A stretch of 64,000 nucleotides of DNA from Persicaria tinctoria (lineage: Eukaryota; Streptophyta; Magnoliopsida; Caryophyllales; Polygonaceae), in assembly GCA_037127255.1 (NCBI GenBank), contig JBANSL010000013.1, forward strand, positions 2,358,188 through 2,422,187. Reading direction: 5' to 3'. Positions 1-12,714 of this stretch are shown here, in pieces (position 1 is the first letter of the stretch; each line of letters starts with the position of its first letter). Both the position numbers and the translations under genes were made by a program. The notes beneath the pieces were generated by a model. That model searched no databases, had not been told where the DNA came from, and saw only the letters and a list, made by a program, of their open reading frames with translations.

Positions 1-1040
1 TTTAGGAGTTGAATTTTCATTAGTGATAAAAAAAAAGGTGACAAAGGTGAAAACTCACTTGCTTTCAACTTTAGAAGCTCATGAGATAAATTAAAAAGAA
101 AAAAATAAAAAGGGTTTAGAGGAATAACAACATATATCTTCCCTATTCCTTTTGGGTCCATGAAGCCAAAGCCACGTAGAGTGCTTCATGGTGACACCCT
201 TTGGGAGATCTTTTGTGCCCCCATATCCATCAAGTGGCATTATTTGATACTTGACATGTAACTATCCCTTACAAACTTGGGCTTCCAATCTGTATTGACA
301 ATGGCATTACCGTTTGGGTCACATAAGACATGCTCAATGGTGTTATCGAATTAGCTTTCAACAATACCAAGTGTTAATCAAGTTTTTGTACATTGACGAA
401 GACATCATGCCCAAATGCATACGGTATATTCTAAGTTTCAAGCTCGAGTGCAAATATGTTTGTCATTTAAGCCTGAGAGAAATACTGCTATAACATATAA
501 CGAGTATGTGAGACCCTGCTCATTTACTCAAACAAAACTATTTCGAAGTTCACATTAGTTATAAAGTGTTTGAGCAGTCAACCATTTATATTTGCCCCCC
601 CCCCCCCCCCCAACCACTTGAGCAAAGTTTGCTTCGGTGACTTCTTCAGCTATTGATGATAACTTATACCTCTTTGCAATCTTTTTATTTTGTTTTCGGA
701 TCCACCATTTACTCGATCAAAACCCAATTTGTTTAAATACAAATTTGTTTTAAAATGTTACTTACGGAGTGTATTAAAAAGTTAGAAACTGGATTAAGAA
801 TGGTCATGTTTGTGGAGACACCGAGACAGTGGGATTGACATGACACGAAATCACAATTGGGATGGGAGGTGAGTTTTTATTGCATCGGATCGGGATTGGG
901 TCCCTTTGCAGCTTGGCACCCATTTGGGACCTGCTTTTTGTCCTCTTGATCCATCAAATCCCAACCCATTTTAACACTAGACTCTACTATATGGGTAAAT
1001 TTTATTTTATTTTTATTTTATTTTATCCCAATAAAGAGGG
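1..1040. other. AT-rich intergenic DNA
   Basis: I see no gene here. Short open frames lack coding character and splice context. A run of 17 C residues lies at 595-611, which may be of uncertain length in an assembly. Confidence 0.5.
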
Positions 1041-1049
1041 TAAATCTTA

Positions 1050-1435
1050 GGGTAAATTACAGAAAACCACCCTTAAAATAGGTGATTTTTCACAGAACCA
1101 CCCTTAAAATAAATTTTTACAGATAACCACCTATAAATATATTTTTCTTTCAAAGAACCACCCTTGACCAATTTTATGTGTAAAAAGTGTTTTAAAAATG
1201 TTAAATTCTCACCTTTTATATTCAATGTAACCTAATTATATAATAAATTAACCAAAATATTTAGGAAGATATAAATTTTTTTAAAAAAAATTTATAGCTT
1301 TTTACACATAAAAATGCTTATGGGTGGTTCTTTGAAAGAAAAGTAAATTTATGGGTGGTTTTCTGAAATTTTTTATTTTAAGGGCGGTTTTTTGAAAACT
1401 CATCTATTTTAAGGGTGATTTTTTGTAATTTACTC
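1050..1435. mobile_element. Mutator-like MITE with 9-bp target duplication
   Basis: The element begins GGGTAAATTACAGAAAACC and ends with the inverted form (GTAATTTACTC), and the arms stay inverted for well over 50 bases, with repeated CCACCCTTAAAATA blocks on the left and TATTTTAAGGG blocks on the right. A perfect 9-bp direct repeat, TAAATCTTA, sits at 1041-1049 and 1436-1444. A 9-bp duplication is typical of Mutator-like insertion. No transposase is encoded. A second, larger member of the family lies at 38917-40386. Confidence 0.8.
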
Positions 1436-1474
1436 TAAATCTTACAACAAATACACCCCATATAAATGGACATA

Positions 1475-1765
1475 CACGTTTGTGGAAAGATGTGAAATGA
1501 CATTCCACACTGATAAAATGACGAATCAAAGTCCTGCATATAATCCAGTGGACTACCTCACCTAACATCAATTGATTTTAGGATGTAACCCTACTCAGCT
1601 TGTGTGCTCGACTTGGTTGATTGACGTGTGTTGCGCTTGGGCGTGCGTGACCCCCCCCCCCCCACGTCGTATGACCCATCGTAATTTCAGCTTGTGTGCT
1701 TGGCGTGGTTTATTTGCGCTTAGACGTGCATATCCCCACATCGAATATGACCCACCGTGATTTAT
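1475..1765 (+). repeat. TRIM/LTR-like dispersed repeat, copy 1
   Basis: This stretch shares an ordered set of motifs with 40776-40960 and 54570-54790: an AATTGATTTTAGGATG block, then CTTGTGTGCT, then a TGCGCTTGG block and a GTGACC/GTGACT block. The layout resembles LTRs of small non-coding TRIM elements (CCAATTGGTTTT motif after a CACATCG box). It holds a C-rich run at about 1651-1661. The copy is degenerate and its ends are not defined. Confidence 0.45.
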
Positions 1766-1809
1766 CAACGTTTTTTCTATATATAATGGAGTATATACAT
1801 ATATTTATA

Positions 1810-2967
1810 GACGACGGATCAAATGTTAACAACTCTTAACATGTTTTGTGTTAACAAATAATGGCCGTTGGTTGTGAAAGATGGAAGGCCAGGATTAATC
1901 AATGATTTTAATAATTTATTTTAAAAAAAGAGTGGGACCCATGTGGATTACTACTCCACTCTCATATTGGAAGGGCGTGTGATGTACATCAGTAACTGCT
2001 CAAATTCGGATGGAGAATATCGTGCGAAGCGCTTGGTTTTTTTTTTTTTTGACAATTTACAACAATTTCCTTTTTGAAAAGATCATGATCAACTAATCTA
2101 GGTTGTGAAATCTTTGGAAATCAGTGACGGTTTCAGCCAAACGGATGGTGAAAAGAGGAAAAAGCAGAGCGGACGATGAAAATCGTTGATGGATTCAGGT
2201 AATGGGTTAGAAAACATCATTAGCAGTTCAAATATTCGATATTGGGAAGCAAGTATTCATTGTAACTATGCCATTGTTTGTGCTGATGGTAATACTGGGA
2301 TGCTAAAACACATGGACTTAAGTTTTTTTTTGATTAATTGGCATCATGAATATTCATCACAGTCACTCAATTATTCAGCAAAATTTATCAAATATTATTC
2401 ACAATTTTTCAAGTAGTCATCAATATTCGGCAAAATTTATCATATATTCATCACAGTCGCTCAATTATTCATCAAAGTTTTTGTTAAAATTTATCAAATA
2501 TTCATCACAGTCACTCAATTATTCATCAACATTTATCAAATATTCATCACAGTTACTCAATTATTCATCAGACGATGTTATATTCCCCAGACGAATTTGG
2601 TATGTGCGGCCTTCAGATCCACACACAGCAGTATCGCAGGAGGGTCTACTTCAAGTCGTGCCGCCTTACATAGCCGGAAATACTTGCTGCGTCGCTCGAA
2701 GGGACGATTTTCGCCGGAGAAGACGGTGGCAGTTTCGCAAGGTTTGTGGTAGGGTTCACACCGATAGGAGGTTTTCAAGAAAAGTGATTTTTAGGAGCGA
2801 CTATACATATGCGCCCGTGCAAAAGGGTTACTGGGGTTTTTCCAATTTTAATATTTTAATTAATTAATAATGGAGAATAATCTCATCCATCTATTTTCAC
2901 TCAATCTATGGCTGAGATTTGTTAACACAAAACACATTAAGGGTTGCATACACGTGACCCACCCTCT
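1810..2967. mobile_element. Mutator-like TIR element, non-coding
   Basis: The left end (about 1810-1900) and the reverse complement of the right end (about 2967-2880) share a long imperfect inverted repeat, including the block TGTTTTGTGTTAACAAAT. An exact 9-bp direct repeat ATATTTATA flanks it at 1801-1809 and 2968-2976, though it is low-complexity AT. The interior has a minisatellite (2345-2572) and a more GC-rich segment (2575-2800) with no recognisable product. Open frames at 2346-2867 (+) and 2578-2778 (-) run through repeats and resemble no family I know. Confidence 0.55.
2345..2572. repeat. AT-rich minisatellite, about 44-bp unit
   Basis: Diverged tandem units follow the pattern ATTCATCACAGTCACTCAATT, then ATTCATCAAAATTTATCAAAT, repeated about five times with indels. 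The array lies within the TIR element 1810-2967 and is copied nowhere else in the window. Confidence 0.75.
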
Positions 2968-2976
2968 ATATTTATA

Positions 2977-3869
2977 TTATTATTTATATATATATATATT
3001 TATATAGATTCTTCTAACTTATATTCCTAGTAATTAAAACCGAGAAAGATTTCCATCATTTTAAAAATAATTTTACTAAAAATTATAGATTATGCATAGG
3101 ATTTTCCATCGTTTTTTTTAGTTGTATTTATATTATAAAAGTAATATGTTATGTGTAGCCCTTATATTGGGCAAACGTTGGATCTTTATTTGATAAATCT
3201 ATTATTTTTTAAAAACTAAAGTGTATATCCAAAGTTTCAATTGTGTAATGTGCGAGGAGAATAACTCTTGGAACATTTAATGCGTTTGAAATGACCATTC
3301 AAATTAATTTCGCACAAACAGTTTTATTGCTATTTGTCCACTCTAGCTAATTTGACTAAACTTATCATAATTTATTAAATATAAATTTTTGTTTATCCTT
3401 TAGTGGAAACACTGGAAAATAATCAAATATATATAGCTTAATTAAATGAATTTTTTATTTTTACTATTACCCTCAAAACGCATCGTTTTGGGCGTGTGTC
3501 AAGTAGATGCATAAGAGGGATGGGCAAAGGGCTCCTCCTCTTTGTTGTTTCCTTATGTTTATGTATGTTGAAAGGTTGATTCATGAACTAGAATTGAATT
3601 TGTCCCATTGGTATCTTGTGAACACTAGATCTTGTCTATGCTTTAGGTAGACAAGATTAGCTCTTGCTTTGTGCTATAGAGGCATGGCTACATGACGCCC
3701 GATTCATATATATAAAAGTACAATTGCATAATCATCCGTATATATATATGTGTCAAAAATGTTATTAATTATAATATATGAGTTTGAATTTTGAGAATAT
3801 ATATATTTGAAAAATCTTTGAAACTTATTAGACACTACAAGGTTAATTGTTTATCGGTGAAGATATCTC
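2977..3869. other. AT-rich intergenic DNA
   Basis: There are TA-rich microsatellite tracts around 2985-3005 and 3735-3760. I see no gene, no RNA gene and no clear element boundary. Confidence 0.5.
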
Positions 3870-4200
3870 ATCTAGGTGGGGGTAACGTCGGTGATCCACA
3901 TGCACTTTCTCTGGTTTCGCCCTTTCCGATAGTGGGTTACTGTCCTCCGCCTTCTCGGCGTCAAGGCGTCATATGAGTTGTTTCACTCTCCCATGTTCTC
4001 GACATTCGTGACCCAGCTTGGACCTTCCTCGACTCCTCCGTTGACTGATGACTTTTGTGGGTCTTTGGGTTGTTTCTTTCTTCAGTGTTGATTTGTGTTT
4101 GTAGTATGTTGTATGCTAACGGTTAGCCCGTTTGCCGATTCGATGGTCTCTCGAGTTTCAGGCTTGTCTAAGCTCAAATTTTTACTTAATCAAAAAAATG
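3870..4200 (+). mobile_element. LINE 3' untranslated tail
   Basis: A relatively GC-rich stretch ends in an A-rich tail (about 4187-4205). Its last 100 bases (GTTGTATGCTAACGG, then GTTTGCCGATTCGATGG, then CTCTCGAGTTTCAGGCTTG) parallel the segment that flanks the copia element at 24620-24648 and 27062-27130 (GTTGTATGTTCGAC, then GTCTACCGATTTGTCGG, then CTCTCAAACTTCAGAC). Shared 3' ends with A-rich tails and no coding capacity suggest 5'-truncated non-LTR retrotransposons of one family. The 5' boundary is uncertain. Confidence 0.5.
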
Positions 4201-4205
4201 AAAAT

Positions 4206-5166
4206 AAAAATGAATTGTTTATCGGCCATATATATCTAGTACAAGATAGATTAAACCAATAATTTTTTCAAAATATATTCATTGAGGTCGAAAATAATGA
4301 AAATTAATCCAATTGTATTATAAAGCATTACAATTTACAATACATGTCGATCTCTTTAACTACCCTACTAACTTATCTATCTCAATTTTCGCATTTTGAT
4401 TGCAATATATCCCGTAAGGATTGACGGATTTGGTTATCTACTAGCTTCAACCGCGGATTTTTTATCGACATCTGAAGGCTCTTAGGGAGTACATAATCTG
4501 AGGTACCCACAACTTTTTCCCATGTCTCCTTGTGTTGCTGAGCAGCATGTCAACCGATTTCTCTTTTCTATTTGGCCTGGTTGTTTCCCCTACGTGGCTA
4601 TTATATATTATTTCCTTTGTCATTTCAATTCTATCATTTATTTTTGGATTTACTTCTCTTGCACATGATGGTTAGTCTATCTACCAGCTATTTTGGCCTC
4701 TCATTTTCTCTATGTGCGTCGAGAGAAGCGAATTTCTTTCTTGATATTTAAAAAAAATCAAAATTTCAATATAATAGTTACCTTTTGACAAATTTGATGA
4801 TTCATTTTATTATAGGACAAATTGTTTTATGGGAAAAGATAATAAACAACTAATGAACTTGAGTAAAGAGGGTCAAAAGCCAAGAAAATTTCGACATGGT
4901 GTCCAAATTTATATATTTAACGTTCAAATATTCGCATTTTTGAACATCCAAAAATCACCTATATTTTTATTTTTTTGGATTCAAAGGAGTATTATTTAAA
5001 ATCCAAAAGTCACCTAATGAACACCTTATTTGCTAAATTTTAAAATTTTTTACTTAAAACTTTTTTAAAAAGTGTGAAATTGATTAAATAATCAATATAT
5101 AATTTGTATATAGATGAGTACAAAACAATGTGCAAAAAGATACTCGGTGCTTGGTAGTACAAGTTT
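4206..5166. other. AT-rich intergenic DNA
   Basis: I find no gene, RNA gene or clear repeat boundary here. Confidence 0.45.
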
Positions 5167-5169
5167 TAA

Positions 5170-5425
5170 GAGCATGCCCAACAACATTCTCAAAATGGAG
5201 AATTATAAATCACAAATTCTGATTTTTTTTGACTAAATTCTAACAACTTCTTCACTATGAAGTTTACCCTAAAATATATATATATAGTTTTCTCCAAATT
5301 TAGAAAATGATATCCATTTTATCCCATTTTCTATTTTAGAGAATATAATAGGCCGGAAAATTAGACCAAAATCAATCTTAATATTCACAAAAAAAACTCA
5401 ATATGGAGAATGGTTGGGGTTGCAC
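5170..5425. mobile_element. Tourist-like MITE
   Basis: This 256-bp element begins GAGCATGCCCAACAACATTC and ends with the inverted form (GAATGGTTGGGGTTGCAC). A TAA trinucleotide flanks each end (5167-5169 and 5426-5428), the 3-bp duplication expected of PIF/Harbinger-derived Tourist elements. It has no coding capacity. Confidence 0.7.
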
Positions 5426-5442
5426 TAAGTGATCCATCATTA

Positions 5443-5923
5443 GGGTTCGTTTGGTTAGCTCTCTACTTCCCGGGAAGTTCAAAATCCCAGGAAGTAGGAA
5501 TCAATACATGTGTTTGATATATTGTTTTAAAATGAGAAAACCTAGGAATTTCAATTCCTAGGAATTTAAATTTTCATGAAATGGTGGAATTTAACTTACC
5601 ATGGAGGGGGTAGGTAAGATCTACTTCCTCCATTCTTTTTTTTTCTAAATCTCCTATAATTTTTTTTTATATAAATAAAATCTCCAATTTGCCCATATAG
5701 ATTTTGATTTTAAACCAAAAGCAAAAGGTTACAAAAGTAAATTTAAATAAATTACTATGAAAATTCCATGTTTAACCAAACAAAACATAGGAATTGAATT
5801 TATGGGAACTTATTTTCAACCAAACATATTTTTACATTTCCCATGAAGTAGAATTCATGGGAATTACATATCCCGAGAAGTTACTTCCTAGGAAGTCTAC
5901 TTCCCACGTTAAACCAAACGAGA
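5443..5923. mobile_element. hAT-type MITE
   Basis: The ends are GGGTTCGTTTGGTTAGC and the inverted TTAAACCAAACGAGA. The 8-bp flanks CATCATTA (5435-5442) and CATCAGTA (5924-5931) match at 7 of 8 positions, as for hAT insertion. The interior repeats the palindromic motif ACTTCC(C/T)(A/G)GGAAGT in both subterminal regions. Confidence 0.7.
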
Positions 5924-6679
5924 CATCAGTATTCATAAATCCTAAACAATACTAAAGCAGAAGCTGATTCTGCCACATGTCAGCTTTTGATGAAATATTT
6001 TCCCGCTCAATTCATTAGCCAATAATATTTTGCCACATTTTCATATAATGTCACATAATTAACTACATATTTGTTACTCATTTTTTATTTGTATGTATTA
6101 ATTTTTAATTAAGGTAATTTACATAAACCATAATTTGGAAAATAATGGGTGTACTTTCTTTTTTTAAATCATCTTATTTATATTTTCGGGAGGTGTATCA
6201 AACGCTCTCCACTTAATAAGGTTGAATCTTTTAATTTTTGTGATTGACAATTTTTAATATTTTAGAATTGGCATATGTTTTTATTTAACTAATTTTTTAA
6301 GTTCTATATTCTTGCATATTTTACATTGCGATTTATATCTTGGTAAAAAAAACTTTAATACTACTTATTTACTTTGTACTGGTAACGTACGTTGAGTCGT
6401 TGAGAATAACAAAACAAAAACCCTAAGCATTTATTTTTCATAATTCTTAATGTCAAAGCAATAACAAAGCATATATGATTTTAATTTTCTTTAAATTTAG
6501 CATATTGAAAATATATAATTTTAATTTTGTTTAAACTTAGCATATTGTAATTTATTTTTCTCTTTAGTTTATTGTATAGACTTTTCAGCCATACATTAAT
6601 TGTATACTCACCGATTTAAATAGATATGAACTTTTGGATCTCTGTTTGGTTAAACAATTCACTACTACAATTTCGAGCA

Positions 6680-6910
6680 AAGGAGGCGGTTCAGAGCAGC
6701 GGTTCACTAAGGAGGCGATTCACTGCAGCGGTTTGGGAGAATGTTACGAATTTAGAATTGGTTTAGTCTATGGAGGCGGTTTAGGCAGCGGTTTTTACAA
6801 CATATGCCTATGGAGGCGGTTTAGTTAACTCATAAATGCTATGGCAGCGGTTCACTAAAACCCGGTACAAAAAAATTATATTTGCGGCAGCGGTTCATTG
6901 AGTTGGCGGG
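6680..6910 (+). repeat. CACTA left subterminal repeats
   Basis: At least six copies of GCAGCGGTT or GGAGGCGGTTT occur in plus orientation, spaced about 20-50 bp. They mirror the inverted copies at 10950-11475. Confidence 0.85.
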
Positions 6911-9189
6911 TTTACTTAATTTGTCCAGCCCGCCTGAATTTTCCCAAAATCTCAAATGGCCCGCTAAAATAAAACAAATCCCTCGCCCCCAGCAAAACCA
7001 TTTGAAACCCTAAAAGTCTAGGTTTAGAAGACGACAAGCGATTTGGGAGCGAAGATCGATTCTTTGAGAGATTGGAGGTCTGGTAGCAAACGATTCATGG
7101 AGCGTGTACCAACTTCAAGTTATTTGAGGGAGAAATTCGAAACTTCAAATGATCTGGGGAGAAATCTGAAGCTCCAAGCGATTTGGGGGAGAAGCAATTT
7201 CTCGGATCGATTTGCAAGAAATTCAAAGCTTAGGTGAGTCAAGTGTAGCAGCAATTCGATTTTTAAGAGATTCAAGAGATTGGAGGTTTGACTAATGAAA
7301 ATCCTGTAAAACTAGGCGGCAAAGAGAAACACCTGACGGCGTCGGCAATGGTTTCTAATTTCAACTCCAAATCTTAATCCTAATATCTCTAAGTTCCAAG
7401 TACAACCCCTCCTTTTGTCATTCAGTTCGGAGCATCTAAATTTTCGTTTAGAAATTTTACAAATCTAGGGTTTACTGGCTTTTTATGCGGGTAGAGAAAA
7501 ATCAGAAAATGAAATATCCTTTCGATAGATTTTCTAGGATCTAGTTATGCTCCTTGCACTTCGTTAAACGAAAAATGGAAAATGATCTTCAGATGGATCT
7601 CATGCTTCACTAGTTCACCTTATGCGTGGCTTGGCGAACTTACAAGAACGAGGATTTAGTTCTTGAGGCTGCCGCAAATGCAGAATTTTTTTTCCCGTTG
7701 TTGCAACAAAACCCTAATTTTTTCTGTAATTAATCGATTCTCTTTGATTTGAATCCGTAATTTTCTTGGGTTTATGGGTTCTTTATATTTGTTGATTGTC
7801 AAAATTGTGATAATAATTATTTAGTCAGACTTTATTGTGTTTTGTGGTTTTGTTAACTTAACCTTGCAATTTAGGGTTGTGAGGTGGAATTTGTGCTGCA
7901 AGATCTATGGCTATAGTTGATTTACCCTATTGATTCCATTGTTAATGAGTTAGCCAGTATGGATGTGCTCCATTATAGTTGGAGATTTAATATCATAAAA
8001 ATTTTATGCACTGAGAAGGTGTTGTCTCATGAACTTGTAAGGGTGCAAAGTGCAAACAGACCAAGTGTATCATATCTAAAAAATTTGATATAGCCACAAT
8101 GTACTTGAAAGAAATCAATAACAGCTCCTAAAATAATGATTCTTGCAATCTACACTATATCAAGCATGAACTTGTAATGGTGTAGACAGGCCTTGTGTAT
8201 CATATCTAAAATTTAAAGGGAAACCCCTATTTGATTTTATTTTTTCAGCAGGAGGTTGAAGCTTAAGGCAAAGGAAGATTAAGGCTTCAAACGCACAGGA
8301 ACAACCCGGTATGTTAACTTCTTTTTCTTTCACTTCAAACCCAAATTTCATATTAGGTTTAGTGATTTGGAGGATTGGCCCCGATTTTTGGATCATCTAT
8401 TTTTTTTATATTTGATTGACTCTTTTTGTTTTATGTAAACAAGGGCTGTCATGGGAGCAATAAGATTTAAAGAACCCCTCAAAATTCAGGAAATCCTTAA
8501 TAGGTATCTTTAAGTAATCCTTGAAACTTCTAGACCTAAATTAGCTATGCTTTATGCAGAAATTTGGATCCTGCTGCAGTGCTGCTTCCATAAGAGGTTT
8601 GCAAGCTTTGCAATGGATTCGATCTCTGAATTTGCTTTTGAAAATCACTATTGTCCACTTGCTTTTGCTTCTATGATGCTCAATGGCTCATATGTTTGAG
8701 GTTTGAGCTACCCTGATCTAGTGTAGTTGAATTAATGCGGTGTGCTTATTTTCTTCTTCTTCTTCTTCATATTATTATTACTATCATTATACTATTTTTT
8801 TTAGATGAGATGATAAGGAAAACTAGTTATTTTCAACTAACAGTAGTTTTATGTTTCTTGCTCTATTTGACAATTTTGAGATGAAGTAAAATTTACTCAA
8901 TCTGAATTTTGATATGAGATGAGATGATAAGGCTATTTAAGTTCAAGCATGGCTATGGTCTCTATTCTGTACTCTGGTTTGGAGGATTAAGCTTCTTGTA
9001 GTGAGCTTTTACTCAACCTTATGATGTTTTTTTTCTTCTTGTTTACAGCTCTCACGATCTGTATTTTATCAGAGCTAGTAAGACCCTATTCTTTTGGAAT
9101 ATCAAAAAAAATTATAAAAGAAAGTGAGATAAGAAATAGGACTGATATTCATTTCCATTCCGTATGATACTATGATATGTTACTTGCAG

Positions 9190-9304
9190 GTGTCGAAGAG
9201 TGTAATGTCCTGTGTCATTCCAGAAGTCAAGGATCTTTACCGTCTTTTGGAGAAAGAATTTCTTCCCATGGATTTAGCTTCAAAGGTGCAGCCTCTTTGT
9301 TGAG
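9190..9304 (+). pseudogene. Captured exon fragment resembling eIF3a
   Basis: A splice-like acceptor (TTGCAG ending at 9189) precedes an open stretch with [31 protein letters not shown] and VQPL. This resembles the part of plant translation initiation factor 3 subunit A that reads approximately VSKGVLSC..EVKDLFHVLEHEF..LDL.SKIQPLLE, as I remember the family. The frame stops at 9301; one extra T near 9297 would explain the loss of PLxE. A donor-like GTAATA follows at 9305. It lies inside the CACTA element, so I read it as transduplicated host sequence, not a gene. The identification is from memory and needs a search. Confidence 0.55.
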
Positions 9305-9777
9305 GTAATATCTTCCCATGGATTTAGACATGCCTATCTATTTGTATTTGCCTTCAGTGCAAATAGTTCTTCTCCTATGGCCAGCCCACATACATTCCCA
9401 TCAGTAGTTCAAGTAATATTGGAATTCATTATGTCATTTTATTGATTACAAAAAAATATCTTGAGTATATAACAAAATCTAACACATCCTCTTTGTTGCT
9501 ATCTTTTCCTTGACATGTTGGGGCCTAAAAAAGTTTATTTAGTAAACATGCCTTTGTGATGATGAGTTGTGCAGTTTCTTTTCGGATCCAAATGATCTTG
9601 GGTTTGGTTTATGAGTGAAATGGTGTCTGAATTGAGTTATGTTGTGTTTTCATAACCAAGTATCACAGAGAAAAGAGGATTCTACATTGAATTCTATCTT
9701 TACAAATGGAAGAGTCTTATTATTTGGTTCTGTAAAATCTTGGCTCATTCAAGTTAACAGTATGTTTCCATTTGTAG

Positions 9778-9873
9778 GCTTCGAGATAATATTGAAGAGT
9801 TACCGCCATTCACTGATACCCAAGGAGCATGCTTTGGATACTCTACAACAGTCCCTTCTAGAGAAGGATCAGG
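9778..9873 (+). pseudogene. Possible second captured exon, unidentified
   Basis: An acceptor-like TTTGTAG is followed by about 95 bp that is open in more than one frame and ends at a donor-like CAG/GTAGAT. One frame reads LRDNIEELPPFTDTQG, the other LKSYRHSLIPKEHALDTL. The exon-like flanks and its place in the CACTA interior suggest a captured exon. I do not recognise the source gene. Confidence 0.35.
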
Positions 9874-10949
9874 TAGATAATTGCTCTTGTTAGAAAGTTT
9901 AGTGGACACTTTTAAGCTTTCTTGTTCATAACTTGTTTGTAATCAAAGAGGTGACAAACTTTGGTGTCTTTCCAGTAAATTTTTTTGCTTTGCAATCAGA
10001 AAAAAAAAATTGCCATGATTTCGGGTGCATGCATGTAGTTTATGTAGTTTAAACTGCTTTATAGAGTCCCCTTGTCCTTCCTGCACTTGTGATTCATCAA
10101 AAAGCAGACTAATGTTCAATTTTCTGATGAGTAATTATCTGTCATTAGTTTAAGTCATATTTGGTCCTTAAGCCAGTCCTCTTCATTCATTTCTCATTTG
10201 TGGTGTAAGGTTATTAGTGACCTGGTCCTTTTTAGTTTTCTCTTCTATATGTAAATGCTTGACAATACTTTAGGCTGCTATCACATGCCTCTTTAGGCTA
10301 CTATCACGTGCATCATCAGTGCATGAGTTTTGTGTTTGTTGTTCTTTGCCACAGCTGATAAGTATAGAATAGGGGATGCACATTTCTTTGTTCTTTGCCA
10401 CACCCCTCGTCCCAGCCCCACCCCTCCCTGGTTGCACATTTCTTTGTTCTTGTTTGTTGCCTACTGCCTTCTTATTGCCCTTGTGTGTTGGTTGGTTAGT
10501 TGCTAGTTCCTTGCCTCTGTGGTTGGTTTATCATATTTGTTTGGTCTGAAAAAAAAAAGAAATATCTCATGTCTAATGGCTACCCCAATTTTCAGTTATG
10601 AAGACATGTCTTAGATATGCCCATTTTAATTTGATGACCATTTTATTTGTAGGTCTCTCGACATTTTGCACATCAACGTATAATATCCATATTGGTACAC
10701 TTTTGCTCTTCGACATTTTGCACATGTTGGGTTTAGCCGTTTGTTTATATGCTATACCTAAACCTTAGCAAACTACACTTTTGTAAATAACACTTTGCTA
10801 ATTACTATTACAGTATAATGCAATGAAAGCTCAATTTTTAGAATATATATTCTTCATTTTGTAGTTCATTTTACCTTTATGATTTAAATGTATGTAAATA
10901 TATCACTTTATATTATACAGGTTTGTATATATAATATGTATTCTAAATA

Positions 10950-11475
10950 AACCGCGCTGGGAAATTATTTCATTTCCAAACCATATAAACCGCTGCCACA
11001 GCTTTTTATTTATGTTGCCACAACACACAATAACCGCTGCCACAACACAAAATAACAGCTGCCACAGATACATTAACTCACTATTCATTCCTAGCAAACC
11101 GCTGCCAAATCATCATCCAACCGCCGCCAAAGCTCATGAACTGCCACCATAGAGAACCTAAACCGCGGCCGTATCTCTTAGACCGCTGCCATAGGTGTAT
11201 TGTATCGCCTCTATAGGCTTCGTGGAACCGCTGCCTAAGGATTTCCATAACCGCTTCCGTAGTTTCCACTCACAACCGTCCCCATAGACTTTGTGGCAGT
11301 GGTTTAAACTACCTAGGGTTGCGGTCTATCTGCCTGGCAAGAGCCGCGGCCATAGGCGTATGAAACCGCTGCCATAGGTCTATGGAAACGGGAGCAGATG
11401 GTGCGGTCGTTAAACCGCCGCCATAGGCCTTTGGCAGCGGTTTTAGGGCTTCAGACAACGGTTTTTGACCGCCAC
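10950..11475 (-). repeat. CACTA right subterminal repeats
   Basis: About twenty inverted copies of AACCGCTGCCA and variants (AACCGCCGCCA, AACCGCGGCC) occur here. They complement the GGCAGCGGTT copies at the left end. Confidence 0.85.
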
Positions 11476-12714
11476 CAAATGTCGAAAATGTAGTAGTGAT
11501 TAGAGGGGGAAATTATATAAGAATCTAACATGTGTCAAATAAATTTTGAACAATCAAACTGTAATGATTTTTTTTTATAATTCCTTATAACATTCTACAT
11601 TTTCTAATCAATTGTTTTTATTTAAAAAATTTAATTAATAAATAATATCATCAATATCTAAATATAAATCTAAATAATAAATAAATAAACAAATATTTTT
11701 GCTATGTTCTCATTATTCTTTTTACAGTATGCAAGAATTAAGACGTCTTGAAACGATCATTCTGTCATCGGATAATACATAACTATCTACAAGCGAGAAA
11801 AGTAGACTAAAGTGCGGTTACTCTTAAATTATTAACAAGTAAAATTTTACACATTTTTAACCATTTATCTATATTGAACTATTAAATGATAATCATTTTT
11901 GCTTAGGTGACACAACCACCTTAATTTTATGGTTTTTGCTTATTTTTTTCTTTAAGAACTTTAACTTTCTTATCTTATACAAGGGGTGGATTGACAGAGT
12001 GGCTATGATATCATATTGGTTTTCAAATTTAACTTTGCTTAATCAATTTAGACAATTTTTTATAGCACGAGAAAAAAAGTTCATATATTTACATTTAAAT
12101 GGTTGGAAAAACCATAGATTAATTAAATAGGTTGCTTTGAATTCATTATAGTTAAAAAAAAAATGTAATTTCCTATGTTAGTTCATTTAGTACTTTCTTT
12201 TTAAATGATGGGTGATACACATGAATCATTGTATAGATAAAATATTTTTTTTTATCTTTAACTTAATTGATACCTTGATTTTCAAAATTTTAAATGAGCA
12301 TGTGTAATACACTAATACGTAGTATATATAAGTTTTTTTAGTCAATTTGAATTATACAACTTTAAGTATACAATATTTTGTTTGGTTTGTGATGGTTGTT
12401 GGCATGGCTAGATATGAGTTGAGTTAGATTAGTTGTCTTTTAGTTATTTAATTTCAAATAATCCATATTCAATTCATATTTTTTTTTTGAAAAAGCAAAG
12501 ATTTGATTGTGGTGTCTGGTTAGTGCGTTCCAGAGATCGAAAAACAATTAGATATGATTACTATAGTATTGGATCATATGAGGTTAATTTGGATAAAAAC
12601 TAGCCACATTGAATAAATTTAGGTTTCAAGTCCAAATTTGTCAATAAATTTTTATTTCATTGTTTTTTTATTTCTATACTGAAAATCTATATAATATTTT
12701 TGTAATCAACAACC

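Larger units (their letters stand above)
6660..11498. mobile_element. Non-autonomous CACTA transposon
   Basis: The termini are CACTACTACAATTTCGAGCA and, inverted, CACTACTACATTTTCGACAT. A perfect 3-bp target duplication ATT lies at 6657-6659 and 11499-11501. Both subterminal regions (about 6680-6910 and 10950-11475) are filled with opposed copies of GGCAGCGGTTT/GGAGGCGGTTT, the usual transposase-binding arrangement of this superfamily. No transposase frame is visible in the 4.8 kb, so it would need help in trans. It carries gene-derived sequence (see 9190-9304 and 9778-9873). Confidence 0.88.

Noticed and set aside
595..611. Poly-C runs (also 1651-1661 and 20471-20484)
   Set aside because: Simple homopolymers of uncertain length. 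No function can be inferred.
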